From the NCBI RefSeq assembly GCF_900454535.1, contig NZ_UGSP01000001.1, positions 1,795,501 through 1,859,500 on the forward strand: a DNA stretch of 64,000 bases. The letters are read 5' to 3'. The notes below the pieces were generated by a model. The model saw only the letters and a program-made list of their open reading frames with translations. It did not search any database and was not told the origin of the DNA. The stretch's first letter is position 1, and each line of letters begins with the position of its first letter. The stretch comes from Avibacterium avium. Lineage in GTDB: Bacteria; Pseudomonadota; Gammaproteobacteria; Enterobacterales; Pasteurellaceae. Both the position numbers and the translations under genes were made by a program. Positions 46,972 through 55,937 of this stretch are shown piece after piece.

Positions 46972-49155
46972 TCAGGACCAAAAATTAACAATACCATCAT
47001 TCGCTTTCGCATTACGTACCAAATTCTCAAGAGAATACACTGCAGAAAAGACCTCGTCATAATCTTCATAAGAAGGTAAGTATTGCTTGATACGTTCAAT
47101 AAAAACACTTTCAATTAATTCAAGTTTTGTTTGCGTGCCTGAAGATTTATTACCGTCAAAAGTAAATTTAGGCCAAACCTTATGTAATAAAAAGTTATTA
47201 ATAGCCAGATTATAATCTGCATTAACATCTTTAAATAATGATACGTAATTAAGCCCCTGCCGAATAGTACGCATACCAAATTCAATACCTAATTTATGAA
47301 AAAATTCTTTATTAAGTTCTGTGAATAATTTACAAAATGGATTAGCTCGATCAAAATTTGGATAATTAGTTCTTTTACCTAGAGCTTCAATATCAAAAAT
47401 CAGTGGTTCTAAAACATTTTCAAATGGATAATCTTCAACCTCTTGCAAAATACTATCCCAATCACTTAACAAAGGGGACTCAAATCTCATAATATGAGCT
47501 CGATCTAAAATTTTAGGTGACAAATAATGCGTTGTTTCGTCAATATTAATAGCTCCGATAATATGTACATTAGCAGGCATTTTTATCGTAGATGGCATAC
47601 TCATTACTGCTGATAACATACGGCGGATTTCACTGTGGTATTTGATGAGAGAATCTTTATCACTAAATCCAAAAGATAATCGTAATTGGCTATTTAGTTG
47701 CTCGTCTTTTAGCAATTCAATAAAATTAATAACACCATCTTGATTATATTTCTCTTTAGCTGATTGAATAATATCTACAACTGCTTTTAGTTCAGAAAGG
47801 ACATGAGAAGATTCATCTGTGGTGTATAAGACAATCTCTGGTTCGTCATCACGAGTCTCTAATAATGATAAAAAATCTGCAAAATAATATTCCACTCGAG
47901 CCAAATTCATTTCATCTAAACAAATAAAATAAGGAATATCGGGGTTTTGTTTAGCTTCAAGTAAAGCTTCTAAAAAAGGAGTTGATAAGTATTTCTTTTC
48001 TAAAGGGTTATAATAACCCAATAAATCTTCAGAGCTTGTCCAATTTGGTTTTACAGGAACAATTATCGCTTTACCACCTACAGCTTTAGCAAAAGACTTC
48101 ACAAGATTAGTTTTTCCCGAACCTGAATCACCCGCCAAAATAATTAAATCTTTGGTTCGCAATAAAGTAAGATAATTTTCAATAATATGACGAGGATATA
48201 AAATATTATTTCTAACTAGATGAGCCTGAATATAACGCACTGCCTGCTGATAGTCTCCATTCAACTCAGATACAAAAGAAATTCCATTTACTGGTTGCAA
48301 CCTTGACTGAGTTTCTTTTACATAGGAATCCAAGTCTTCTTCATCAATAAACTCAAAAGTCCTGAGAAAAGTAGCTTTATCTTCTATATAGCTTTTAAGG
48401 CGTTTAATTTTATTATTCATATCAATTTCCACTTGATTATATCGTTTAATAAGATTATCAATAGCTTGCTGTTTAAATAACTCATCTTGTTGTAACTTTT
48501 GATTATTAGCTTCTAAAGCAGATTTTTGACTCTGTAGATGATTAATTTCCCCCATAATGTTTTCTCTATGACGTATATTCTCTTGTACTTTTTCTTCAAT
48601 TATTGATAATTTCTGGTTAACTTTATCAGTTTCTATCAATAATTTTTTATCTATGATTTCCTTTGCTTGTTTAAAATAAAAATCGTAAATAGCCTTTGAA
48701 ATTAATACTTGAACATCGTCTTCTGAAGATGCATGGGAAATCATATCATAAGAAAGGGTCTTTGGTAACTCAGAGAGTGGCTCCGCAGTACCCGGTTTAA
48801 CATTCAATTCAAAAGGATTATTATGCTTAATACGTTCAGCTTTTGGAGATATATCCAATTGACAACGAATAAATCTTATTCCTTTTTTTGACCCAATAGT
48901 AGAAATATCTTTTGGACCAATAAAAAAACTACATGGATGTTCTACTTCTCCTTTTAGAGGATAATAAAGTCTTTCTCCTGTTTTAATTAGTCTGGGATTT
49001 CGTAAAAAGGCAAAGCCCGCATCTTTTAAAGGGGGCAATTCAGCATAAATCTCAAATTTATTATCTTCAAGCCCCCAAGAACTAGCTAAGATAGCTAAAA
49101 GCTCTTCATCAGACTTATCAGTTAATTCTTCTCTACTATAAATAATCTCATTCAT
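46972..49155 (-). CDS. McrB-like AAA+ NTPase with N-terminal coiled coil
   Basis: 727 aa. The N-terminal domain (about 1-150) has a small beta-rich part I cannot name. A long coiled coil (about 170-270) comes next. The AAA+ motor follows, with Walker A GDSGSGKTNLVK (Lys348), the segment NWTSSEDLLGYYNP, Walker B FICLDEMNLA (Asp414, Glu415) and sensor-like AINIDETTHYLSPKILDRA (Asn537 onward). These follow the McrB pattern, where the Asn-x-Asp motif specifies GTP in E. coli McrB. First gene of the island operon; only a weak Shine-Dalgarno. AT-rich and without USS. Confidence 0.75.
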   Translation of the reverse strand: MNEIIYSREELTDKSDEELLAILASSWGLEDNKFEIYAELPPLKDAGFAFLRNPRLIKTGERLYYPLKGEVEHPCSFFIGPKDISTIGSKKGIRFIRCQLDISPKAERIKHNNPFELNVKPGTAEPLSELPKTLSYDMISHASSEDDVQVLISKAIYDFYFKQAKEIIDKKLLIETDKVNQKLSIIEEKVQENIRHRENIMGEINHLQSQKSALEANNQKLQQDELFKQQAIDNLIKRYNQVEIDMNNKIKRLKSYIEDKATFLRTFEFIDEEDLDSYVKETQSRLQPVNGISFVSELNGDYQQAVRYIQAHLVRNNILYPRHIIENYLTLLRTKDLIILAGDSGSGKTNLVKSFAKAVGGKAIIVPVKPNWTSSEDLLGYYNPLEKKYLSTPFLEALLEAKQNPDIPYFICLDEMNLARVEYYFADFLSLLETRDDEPEIVLYTTDESSHVLSELKAVVDIIQSAKEKYNQDGVINFIELLKDEQLNSQLRLSFGFSDKDSLIKYHSEIRRMLSAVMSMPSTIKMPANVHIIGAINIDETTHYLSPKILDRAHIMRFESPLLSDWDSILQEVEDYPFENVLEPLIFDIEALGKRTNYPNFDRANPFCKLFTELNKEFFHKLGIEFGMRTIRQGLNYVSLFKDVNADYNLAINNFLLHKVWPKFTFDGNKSSGTQTKLELIESVFIERIKQYLPSYEDYDEVFSAVYSLENLVRNAKANDGIVNFWS

Positions 49156-49201
49156 ATTAGCTTATTAATCAATAAAAATATAACCATTTGCCCCACCTAT
49201 A

Positions 49202-49219
49202 ATATATTACTATATTAAT
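49202..49219. promoter_or_regulatory. Palindrome in the promoter region of the McrBC-like operon
   Basis: TAATATA (49202-49208) and TATATTA (49213-49219) are perfect inverted repeats around TTAC, about 50 bases upstream of the AAA+ start. A minus-strand TTACAA near 49230 with TATATT about 17-18 bases downstream is a weak promoter candidate overlapping it. Confidence 0.35.
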
Positions 49220-49296
49220 ACATCTTGTAATAAAAAAATCTAATGATATTAATACTAGTTTGTATAAATTTACTAAAAGTTTAGATATTCTTTTTT

Positions 49297-50211
49297 CTAG
49301 TACGAAAGAAACAACGCTGCTGCACCGCGTACGCCGCCCGAATCGCCATATTTGGCTTTTTTGATCACAGGCACTTTGGCACTGCGCATTAGGTGTTTAG
49401 GCAGGGCTTTTGGTAGTGCTTCGTAGAGATAATCAAAGTTGGATAAACCGCCGCCGAGTACGATTAAATGCGGGTCAAGGGCTGTTATGATGTTGCCGAT
49501 AGAAATAGCGGCGAGTTCCACAAACATTTCCACAAATTCCACCGCACTTTGTTCTTTGGCGTAAAAACGCTGGATAATTTCTTTGGCTGATAGGCTTTCC
49601 CCTTTGAGATCGCGGTATAGCATTTCAAAGCCGCGGCCTGAAAGATAGGTGTCTAAGCAGGCTTGATTGCCGCAGCCGCAAGGGTAAATTGGCGCTTTAT
49701 CCCAGCCGAGCAGTTTTAAGGCGTGGTAATTCAGCTGCATATGCCCCAGCTCGCCCGCCATTCCGATTTGTCCTGAGTAGATTTTGCCGTCAATCACTAA
49801 CCCACCACCAAAACCTGTGCCAAGGATTAAGCCTAACACGCTTGGATATTGCTGATTTTCTTCTGCCCAAGCCTCTGATAAGGCAAAACAATTTGCGTCA
49901 TTTTCTGCCCGCACTTCGCGATCTAAACGCTGGCTTAAATCTTGTAAAATAGGTTTGTTGTCTGCTACGCGAATATTGGTGATTTCCGCCAAACCTGTTT
50001 CGTGATTCACAAAACCCGGTAAGCCTAGCCCTACTGTGCCTTTTTCGCCAAATTTTTCATCGGCTTTTTTCACCAAACTCACAATGGTGTCTAGCCATTG
50101 TTCATAGCTTTCTTTTGGCGTATCCACCCGTTCGGAATAGTGCTTTTCTAATTTTTCATCGAAAACAGCAAGCTCAATTTTTGTGCCGCCAATATCAAAT
50201 CCGTATAACAT
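49297..50211 (-). CDS. nagK: N-acetyl-D-glucosamine kinase (ROK family)
   Basis: 304 aa, ROK sugar kinase. The phosphate motif is [15 protein letters not shown] at the N-terminus, catalytic Asp in [12 protein letters not shown] (about 104-107), substrate His in GELGHMQL, and the zinc cluster [18 protein letters not shown] (about 176-193). It phosphorylates GlcNAc recovered from peptidoglycan turnover. Glucokinase or N-acetylmannosamine kinase activity are less likely. It resumes normal composition and USS (49542) after the island. Confidence 0.9.
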   Translation of the reverse strand: MLYGFDIGGTKIELAVFDEKLEKHYSERVDTPKESYEQWLDTIVSLVKKADEKFGEKGTVGLGLPGFVNHETGLAEITNIRVADNKPILQDLSQRLDREVRAENDANCFALSEAWAEENQQYPSVLGLILGTGFGGGLVIDGKIYSGQIGMAGELGHMQLNYHALKLLGWDKAPIYPCGCGNQACLDTYLSGRGFEMLYRDLKGESLSAKEIIQRFYAKEQSAVEFVEMFVELAAISIGNIITALDPHLIVLGGGLSNFDYLYEALPKALPKHLMRSAKVPVIKKAKYGDSGGVRGAAALFLSY

Positions 50212-50241
50212 TGTTCACCTCAAAAAATAATTAAAAATCTG

Positions 50242-50281
50242 ACCGCACTTTCTTATTGCACTCTATCTTGCAAAGTGCGGT
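50242..50281 (-). terminator. Inverted USS pair at the end of pgpB
   Basis: ACCGCACTTT (50242-50251) and AAAGTGCGGT (50272-50281) enclose the last codons of pgpB. It acts on the minus strand before nagK, with T-rich sequence following. Confidence 0.6.
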
Positions 50282-50993
50282 TGAAAATCGGTTTGTTTTT
50301 GATCCAATCGAATAATCCACAATGAAACACCCACGCCAGCAACACGGAAACCAATAAATCAATCGGGTAATGCATTCCTAAACGCAAACGGCTAACGAGC
50401 ATTAACACCGCCCAAACGGCAATGCCTGCGGTGAGATATTTCATTCCTTTATTGTTACGCCCCAAAAGCTGCCCAAATCCTACCGCAAGCATTAACCAAG
50501 TGGCAGCAAAAATGCTATGACCAGACGGAAAAGAATAGCCTGTTTCTTTGCTACGATGATGTACCAAATGGGCATCAACTGGTTTATCTGCATAATAATC
50601 CAACACGATTTGTTCGCGTACATCGCGAGGTTGATCGTAAAAATACTCAGGGCTAATGCTTGATTTTTCCGCCAATTGCACAATAAAAGGACGAGGTTCA
50701 GCAAACACTGTTTTGAGCGCCGATTTCACACCTTGGGTAACGCCCACAGAAAGCGCCATTACCGCAATCACCGCAAGGGCTTGTTTTTTATTCCGAATAG
50801 CGAAAAAATATACCAATGCAAAAAAAGCACAGGTCAGTATGGCATAAGGTGAACTGCCTGTTTCGGTAATAAGATAAAGCAACGTATCAATTTGTGTATA
50901 ATTTGTATCCCCTTGCCAATGCCAGTTAATTAACCACGCAAAAAAAGGCACACAACAAAGCAATAAGGTATATAATGAAAGGCGTTTTAACAT
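50253..50993 (-). CDS. pgpB: Phosphatidylglycerophosphatase B / undecaprenyl pyrophosphate phosphatase
   Basis: 246 aa from ATG 50993, which has GGAG at good spacing; the longer start at 51038 overlaps the divergent ribA leader. PAP2 motifs: KTVFAEPRP (about 94-102), FPSGHS (about 155-160) and SRLRLGMHYPID (about 200-211). Six hydrophobic segments. It dephosphorylates phosphatidylglycerol phosphate and can act on the undecaprenyl carrier. Divergent from ribA as in E. coli. Confidence 0.9.
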   Translation of the reverse strand: MLKRLSLYTLLLCCVPFFAWLINWHWQGDTNYTQIDTLLYLITETGSSPYAILTCAFFALVYFFAIRNKKQALAVIAVMALSVGVTQGVKSALKTVFAEPRPFIVQLAEKSSISPEYFYDQPRDVREQIVLDYYADKPVDAHLVHHRSKETGYSFPSGHSIFAATWLMLAVGFGQLLGRNNKGMKYLTAGIAVWAVLMLVSRLRLGMHYPIDLLVSVLLAWVFHCGLFDWIKNKPIFNRTLQDRVQ

Positions 50994-51063
50994 TTTAATC
51001 ACTCCATAAATTTGAGTGCATAGTTTAGCATTATTCAATAAAAAAAGAATGAAGGATTTAGCG

Positions 51064-51720
51064 ATGACAAAAATTCAACGGGTTACGGAAGCCAATTTAC
51101 CGACCGAATTTGGTTTATTCCGCATTGTGGGCTTTGAGTTTCCCGACACTAAAAAAGAACACGTTGCCTTAGTAATGGGCGACATTTCAAATCCAGATGA
51201 GCCTGTTTTAGCCCGCATTCATTCGGAATGTTTAACAGGCGATGCGTTGCATAGCCTGAAATGCGATTGCGGTTTTCAGCTTGCCACAGCACTACGTCAA
51301 ATTAGCGAAGAAGGTCGTGGCGTGCTGATTTATCACCGCGAAGAGGGGCGTGGCATTGGCTTAATTAACAAGATCCGTGCTTATTCTTTACAAGATCAAG
51401 GAATGGATACCATTGAAGCCAACCTTGCTTTGGGCTTTGCCGCAGATGAGCGTAATTTTGAAGTTTGCGCGGATATTTTTGATCTACTCGGTGTGAAACA
51501 AGTTCGCCTGCTCACCAACAACCCAAACAAAATCGATACAATGAAAAAAGCGGGGATCAACGTGGTAGAACGTGTTCCGTTAAACGTGGGCGAAAACCGT
51601 TACAACACGGAATATTTAGACACCAAAGCAAAAAAAATGGGCCATTTCATCGTGCATAACAATCAAAAACACTTGATGACTTGCCCACATTGTCAGGAAG
51701 AAGTGCCGAATAGGGAATAA
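51064..51720 (+). CDS. ribA: GTP cyclohydrolase II
   Basis: 218 aa from ATG 51064 ([13 protein letters not shown]), with AAGGA seven bases upstream; the longer frame to 51016 is rejected. It starts riboflavin synthesis from GTP. Zinc Cys residues are in [18 protein letters not shown], the catalytic area is [15 protein letters not shown], and the length fits stand-alone RibA rather than a RibBA fusion. The protein ends in CPHCQEE. The Fic antitoxin starts four bases after it. Confidence 0.96.
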   Translation: MTKIQRVTEANLPTEFGLFRIVGFEFPDTKKEHVALVMGDISNPDEPVLARIHSECLTGDALHSLKCDCGFQLATALRQISEEGRGVLIYHREEGRGIGLINKIRAYSLQDQGMDTIEANLALGFAADERNFEVCADIFDLLGVKQVRLLTNNPNKIDTMKKAGINVVERVPLNVGENRYNTEYLDTKAKKMGHFIVHNNQKHLMTCPHCQEEVPNRE

Positions 51721-51724
51721 AATA

Positions 51725-51898
51725 ATGCATAATTTAAAAGAGCAACAAATTAGACAACAAGCCCTACAGTTTGCAATTGATAATAATCGCCTTGAAGGAC
51801 TATATCTTAGCCAAGAGATGCTACATTATTTTCAAAGATGGGTAATGGGTGAAATAACTATCTCAGAATTAAAAGTAAAAACGAATGAAATATCATAG
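51725..51898 (+). CDS. Fic antitoxin, VbhA-like
   Basis: 57-aa frame, short enough to escape standard calls: MHNLKEQQIRQQALQFAIDN, then NRLEGLYLSQEM and a C-terminal FQRWVMGEITISELKVKT. The helix with NNRLEG resembles the VbhA-type inhibitory motif [S/T]xxxE[G/N], with Asn in place of Ser/Thr; its Glu would block ATP in the Fic active site. The C-terminal GEIT-x-x-E segment is common in such antitoxins. Its stop overlaps the fic start by 14 bases, typical of a toxin-antitoxin pair. No strong Shine-Dalgarno. Confidence 0.75.
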   Translation: MHNLKEQQIRQQALQFAIDNNRLEGLYLSQEMLHYFQRWVMGEITISELKVKTNEIS

Positions 51899-52475
51899 CT
51901 CTGATCCTATGCTAAATAAAAATGGGGTACTAATTAATAAGCTGAACATCGAAACGCAAGATGAACTAGATAAAAAAGAAGCTCAAATCACTGCTATTCA
52001 AACAGCTATATTGTTAATTACACCAGTGAAAGGGCAATTTGATATCGCTCACCTAAAAGCTATCCATAAACATTTGTTTAATGAGATCTATTCTTGGGCT
52101 GGCGAAATTAGAAGTATTGATATCTCTAAAGGAGATACAATGTTTGCAACCAGCTCAAGAATTATCCCTGAGCTAGAAAAATTGTTTAATGAGCTAAAAA
52201 ATGAGCAATTTTTGAAAAATACGCTTCCAGAAAAAATCCCTGCAAGATTAGCTTACTATTTAGGCGAAATTAATGCGATACACCCTTTTCGTGAAGGCAA
52301 TGGTCGTACTCAACGATTATTCATTCACCAATTAGCTCAAACCTTAGGTTTTTATTTAAATCTTGAGAAAGTAAGTGCAGATGAAATGATTCAAGCATCT
52401 ATTTTATCGCATAAATGTGATTACAGTGCCTTAGAAAATATTATCAAAAAAGGATTAACCCCAATTCCTAAATGA
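51885..52475 (+). CDS. fic: Fic-domain AMP-transferase toxin
   Basis: 196 aa. The complete catalytic motif HPFREGNGRTQR is at residues 133-144 (His133 as base, Glu137, Arg144), with flap region DISKGDTMFATSSRI near 75-90. Fic enzymes move AMP from ATP to a target Tyr/Thr/Ser; in bacterial TA pairs the targets are often gyrase and topoisomerase IV. An overlapping small gene encodes its likely inhibitor. The pair is AT-rich, carries no USS and separates ribA from accA. Confidence 0.9.
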   Translation: MKYHSSDPMLNKNGVLINKLNIETQDELDKKEAQITAIQTAILLITPVKGQFDIAHLKAIHKHLFNEIYSWAGEIRSIDISKGDTMFATSSRIIPELEKLFNELKNEQFLKNTLPEKIPARLAYYLGEINAIHPFREGNGRTQRLFIHQLAQTLGFYLNLEKVSADEMIQASILSHKCDYSALENIIKKGLTPIPK

Positions 52476-52626
52476 CAAAAAGATTTCTACCAGTCGTCTA
52501 ACCAGCTAACAGCAAAAAACACTACTTTTTTTGTAAAAAACGCATAAAATATTCGACAGATTTGCACCCTAAGTAAAATATTGCTAAAGTGCGTACTAAT
52601 TTTGCCGAAAATACTAGGAATAACAA

Positions 52627-53580
52627 ATGAGCCAAGAATATTTAGATTTTGAACTCCCGATTGCTGAACTTGAAGCAAAAATTGAATCCTTGCGTGCAGT
52701 GGCGGGGCAAGATGATGAAATCAATCTTGATGATGAAATTGCTCGCTTACAGAAAAAAAGCGAAGAATTAACCAAAAAAACCTTTGCCAACTTAGATGCG
52801 TGGCAAGTTTCTCGTATGGCTCGCCACCCAAATCGTCCTTATACATTGGATTATATCGAACAAATTTTCACCGAGTTTGAAGAACTCGCAGGCGATCGTG
52901 CTTTTGCAGATGATAAAGCCATTGTGGGTGGTTTAGCCCGTTTAGACGGCAAGCCTGTTATGGTGATTGGCCACCAAAAAGGACGCACGGTAAAAGAGAA
53001 AGTGAAACGTAACTTTGGTATGCCAGCCCCTGAAGGCTATCGCAAAGCGTTACGTTTAATGGAAATGGCAGAACGTTTTAAATTGCCAATCATCACCTTT
53101 ATTGACACCCCAGGTGCGTACCCTGGTGTGGGCGCGGAAGAGCGTGGACAATCAGAAGCCATTGCGCGTAACCTGCGTGAAATGTCAATGCTAAAAGTGC
53201 CAATTATTTGTACGGTGATTGGTGAAGGCGGTTCTGGTGGCGCATTAGCCATTGGCGTGGGCGATAAAGTGAATATGTTGCAATACAGCACTTATTCCGT
53301 GATTTCCCCTGAAGGCTGTGCGTCTATTTTATGGAAAAGCGCAGATAAAGCCTCTACCGCCGCAGAAGTGATGGGTTTAACCGCAGATCGTCTGCAAAAA
53401 TTACAACTTATCGATAACATTATCCCTGAACCATTGGGCGGTGCGCATCGCAATTATGAGCAAATGGCACAAAATCTTAAACAGCGTTTACTGGCAGATT
53501 TAGCGGATTTAGAAATTCTTGATCCTGATACCTTGTTAGAACGCCGTTACCAACGCTTAATGAGCTACGGTTATTGCTAA
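52627..53580 (+). CDS. accA: Acetyl-CoA carboxylase carboxyltransferase subunit alpha
   Basis: 317 aa, normal length. With AccD it transfers the carboxyl group from biotin to acetyl-CoA in the first step of fatty acid synthesis. Motifs: [15 protein letters not shown] at the N-terminus, [40 protein letters not shown] and [18 protein letters not shown]. The preceding 150 bases contain an imperfect USS (AAGTGCGTA at 52587). An independent promoter is likely, since the Fic pair lies upstream. Confidence 0.97.
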   Translation: MSQEYLDFELPIAELEAKIESLRAVAGQDDEINLDDEIARLQKKSEELTKKTFANLDAWQVSRMARHPNRPYTLDYIEQIFTEFEELAGDRAFADDKAIVGGLARLDGKPVMVIGHQKGRTVKEKVKRNFGMPAPEGYRKALRLMEMAERFKLPIITFIDTPGAYPGVGAEERGQSEAIARNLREMSMLKVPIICTVIGEGGSGGALAIGVGDKVNMLQYSTYSVISPEGCASILWKSADKASTAAEVMGLTADRLQKLQLIDNIIPEPLGGAHRNYEQMAQNLKQRLLADLADLEILDPDTLLERRYQRLMSYGYC

Positions 53581-53583
53581 ATA

Positions 53584-53612
53584 AAAATGTGCGGTTTTTT
53601 AACCGCACTTTT
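53584..53612 (+). terminator. Terminator after accA
   Basis: GTGCGGTT (53589-53596) pairs with AACCGCAC (53601-53608) around TTTT. The right arm is a perfect USS; the left arm has one mismatch. Confidence 0.75.
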
Positions 53613-53650
53613 ACTTTCAAGCGTTATTAGAAAGCATAAAGGATAGCAAA

Positions 53651-54511
53651 ATGAAACATCTTCTTTCCATTCAATCTCACGTTGTCTATGGTTATGCAGG
53701 AAATAAATCTGCGACTTTTCCAATGCAGTTACTCGGCATTGATGTTTGGGCGTTAAACACGGTGCAATTTTCCAACCATACCCAATATGGGCAGTGGACG
53801 GGAATGGTAATGCCACCAGAACAAATTGGGGAAATCGTGCAAGGCATTGATAATATTGGTCAATTACATCAATGTGATGCGGTGATTTCAGGGTATATCG
53901 GCGCGGCGGAGCAAGTGGAAGAAATCATTAATGCGGTGCAAAAAGTGAAATCTCGCAATCCTAACGCCGTTTATTTGTGCGATCCTGTGATGGGCCACCC
54001 TGACAAAGGCTGTATTGTAGCTGATGGTGTAAAAGAAAATCTCATCAACCTTGCTATGGCGAAAGCCGATATTATCACGCCGAATTTAGTGGAATTACGT
54101 GAGCTGAGCGGTTTGCCAGTAGAAAACTTTGCTCAAGCCATTGAAGCGGTAAAAGTGATTTTATCCAAAGGGCCGAAAAAAGTGTTGGTGAAACACCTGA
54201 GCAAAGTGGGGCAAGATCCAAGCAAATTTGAAATGTTGCTCGCCAACCAAGAGGGCATTTGGCATATTAGCCGCCCACTTCATCAATTTAAGAAAGAACC
54301 TGTGGGCGTGGGTGATTTAACCGCGGGGTTATTTATGGCGAATTTACTCAATGGCAAAAGCGATGTGGAAGCCTTTGAACATACCGCCAATGCCGTTAAT
54401 GATGTAATGACGGTAACGCAACAGCAGGATAATTATGAACTGCAAATTGTGGCGGCGCGTGAACAGATTGTTCGCCCTGTGAGCCAATTTAACGCGGTGA
54501 AAATCGCCTAA
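53651..54511 (+). CDS. pdxY: Pyridoxal kinase
   Basis: 286-aa ribokinase-fold enzyme of the PdxY type that makes PLP from pyridoxal. Motifs: [16 protein letters not shown] with the PdxY opening, [14 protein letters not shown] (substrate and phosphate residues), and the late anion-hole [14 protein letters not shown] with catalytic Asp. The PdxK paralogue is less likely given the length. It sits 14 bases before tilS, so the two may be transcribed together. Confidence 0.92.
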   Translation: MKHLLSIQSHVVYGYAGNKSATFPMQLLGIDVWALNTVQFSNHTQYGQWTGMVMPPEQIGEIVQGIDNIGQLHQCDAVISGYIGAAEQVEEIINAVQKVKSRNPNAVYLCDPVMGHPDKGCIVADGVKENLINLAMAKADIITPNLVELRELSGLPVENFAQAIEAVKVILSKGPKKVLVKHLSKVGQDPSKFEMLLANQEGIWHISRPLHQFKKEPVGVGDLTAGLFMANLLNGKSDVEAFEHTANAVNDVMTVTQQQDNYELQIVAAREQIVRPVSQFNAVKIA

Positions 54512-54524
54512 TATTGCCCTTGCT

Positions 54525-55817
54525 ATGACGCTAATTGAGCAATTTCAACAGCAATTACAACGCCAGCCCCACTCGCATTTTCTGATTGCCTTAAGCGGTG
54601 GGCTGGATTCTACCGTGTTACTTGCGCTTTTAGCAAAATTACGCGAAAAACAACCGCACTGTCAGCTTCGCGCGATCCATATTCACCACGGCTTAAGCCC
54701 AAATGCAGATGATTGGGTGCGCCACTGCCAACAGCTTTGCCAACAATTTTCCATTCCCTTGATCGTAGAAAAAGTTCAACTGACACAAGGAATGGGCATT
54801 GAAGCCGCCGCACGTCAAGCGCGCTATCAAGCCATCGCTCGCCATATTTTAGCGCAAGAGATTTTGCTCACCGCCCATCATCAACAAGATCAAACCGAAA
54901 CCTTTTTCCTCGCCTTAAAACGTGGTAGTGGCGTCAGCGGTTTATCCGCAATGAAAGCACAAAGTGCGGTGTTTAATCTGAATATTTTTCGCCCCCTACT
55001 CGGCTTTTCACGCCAACAACTTTGGCAATATGCCACGGAAAATCAGCTGTCGTGGATTGAAGATGAAAGCAATCAAGACAACCAGTACGAACGCAATTTC
55101 TTACGCAATGAAATCTTACCGAAGCTGCGTGAACGCTGGACGCACTTCGATCAAGCAGTGCAACGCAGTGCCACCCATTGTGCCGAGCAACAACAGCTTT
55201 TAGCCGAATTATTACAGCCAGAGTTGGAAAAATATTCGGATAAAACGCACCGCACTTTTGATTTAACGGATTTCTCGCAATGGTCTGATTTGAAACAAAA
55301 AGCCCTACTCCGCTTATGGCTGGAAACCTTGCAGCAGCCAATGCCCTCCACCAAACAATTGGAACAATTGATTCAAGACGTGATTTTTGCCGAAACAGAT
55401 CGCAATCCGCAATTTCAACTGGGTGATAAAATGCTGCACCGTTATCAGCAGCGCCTGTATTTAACGGAGATCTTCGCCGATCTTCGCGCGCTAAAAATTC
55501 CCGTTCGCTTAAATCAGCAAATTGAATTACCTGACAATCTCGGCGAAATCCGCTTCACCCAAATCCAATCTGCCATTCAAATTCAATGGCAAGGGAAAAA
55601 CTATCCGTTGCCATTAACCGATGCGCCGCTCTCAATCCGTTTCGCTTATTCGGGCAAAGTGCGAAATGCGCAAGGCGTTCATCAAGACATCAAAAAACTC
55701 TGGCAAGCGCACAATGTGCCAGTCTGGCAACGCACGCGCACCCCGCTGATTTTTTATGGCGAACACTTCCAAAGTGCGGTGGGATTTTTTCAAAATTTTG
55801 CGTCTGAAAGCAAATAA
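54525..55817 (+). CDS. tilS: tRNA(Ile)-lysidine synthase
   Basis: 430 aa. The N-terminal PP-loop ATPase has SGGLDST at residues 24-30, with [13 protein letters not shown] and [12 protein letters not shown] following. The C-terminal substrate-binding domains cover about 225-430. It modifies C34 of the CAU-anticodon tRNA-Ile to lysidine so it reads AUA. The family length is about 430. It carries several USS (for example at 54961 and 55770). Confidence 0.95.
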   Translation: MTLIEQFQQQLQRQPHSHFLIALSGGLDSTVLLALLAKLREKQPHCQLRAIHIHHGLSPNADDWVRHCQQLCQQFSIPLIVEKVQLTQGMGIEAAARQARYQAIARHILAQEILLTAHHQQDQTETFFLALKRGSGVSGLSAMKAQSAVFNLNIFRPLLGFSRQQLWQYATENQLSWIEDESNQDNQYERNFLRNEILPKLRERWTHFDQAVQRSATHCAEQQQLLAELLQPELEKYSDKTHRTFDLTDFSQWSDLKQKALLRLWLETLQQPMPSTKQLEQLIQDVIFAETDRNPQFQLGDKMLHRYQQRLYLTEIFADLRALKIPVRLNQQIELPDNLGEIRFTQIQSAIQIQWQGKNYPLPLTDAPLSIRFAYSGKVRNAQGVHQDIKKLWQAHNVPVWQRTRTPLIFYGEHFQSAVGFFQNFASESK

Positions 55818-55937
55818 AATTTGTCCAATTTGCACCGCACGTTTCCCCGCATAAAGATAAGGTTTGACACAACCCCACCTTATTTCTATTATGCCTGTTA
55901 TTATTAAATCTAAGTCATCACAATAAGTCGTAACAAA

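Noticed and set aside
55818-55937. MetJ operator or riboswitch before metH
   Set aside because: No AGACGTCT-like pair and no conserved riboswitch structure could be recognised in the 120-base spacer.
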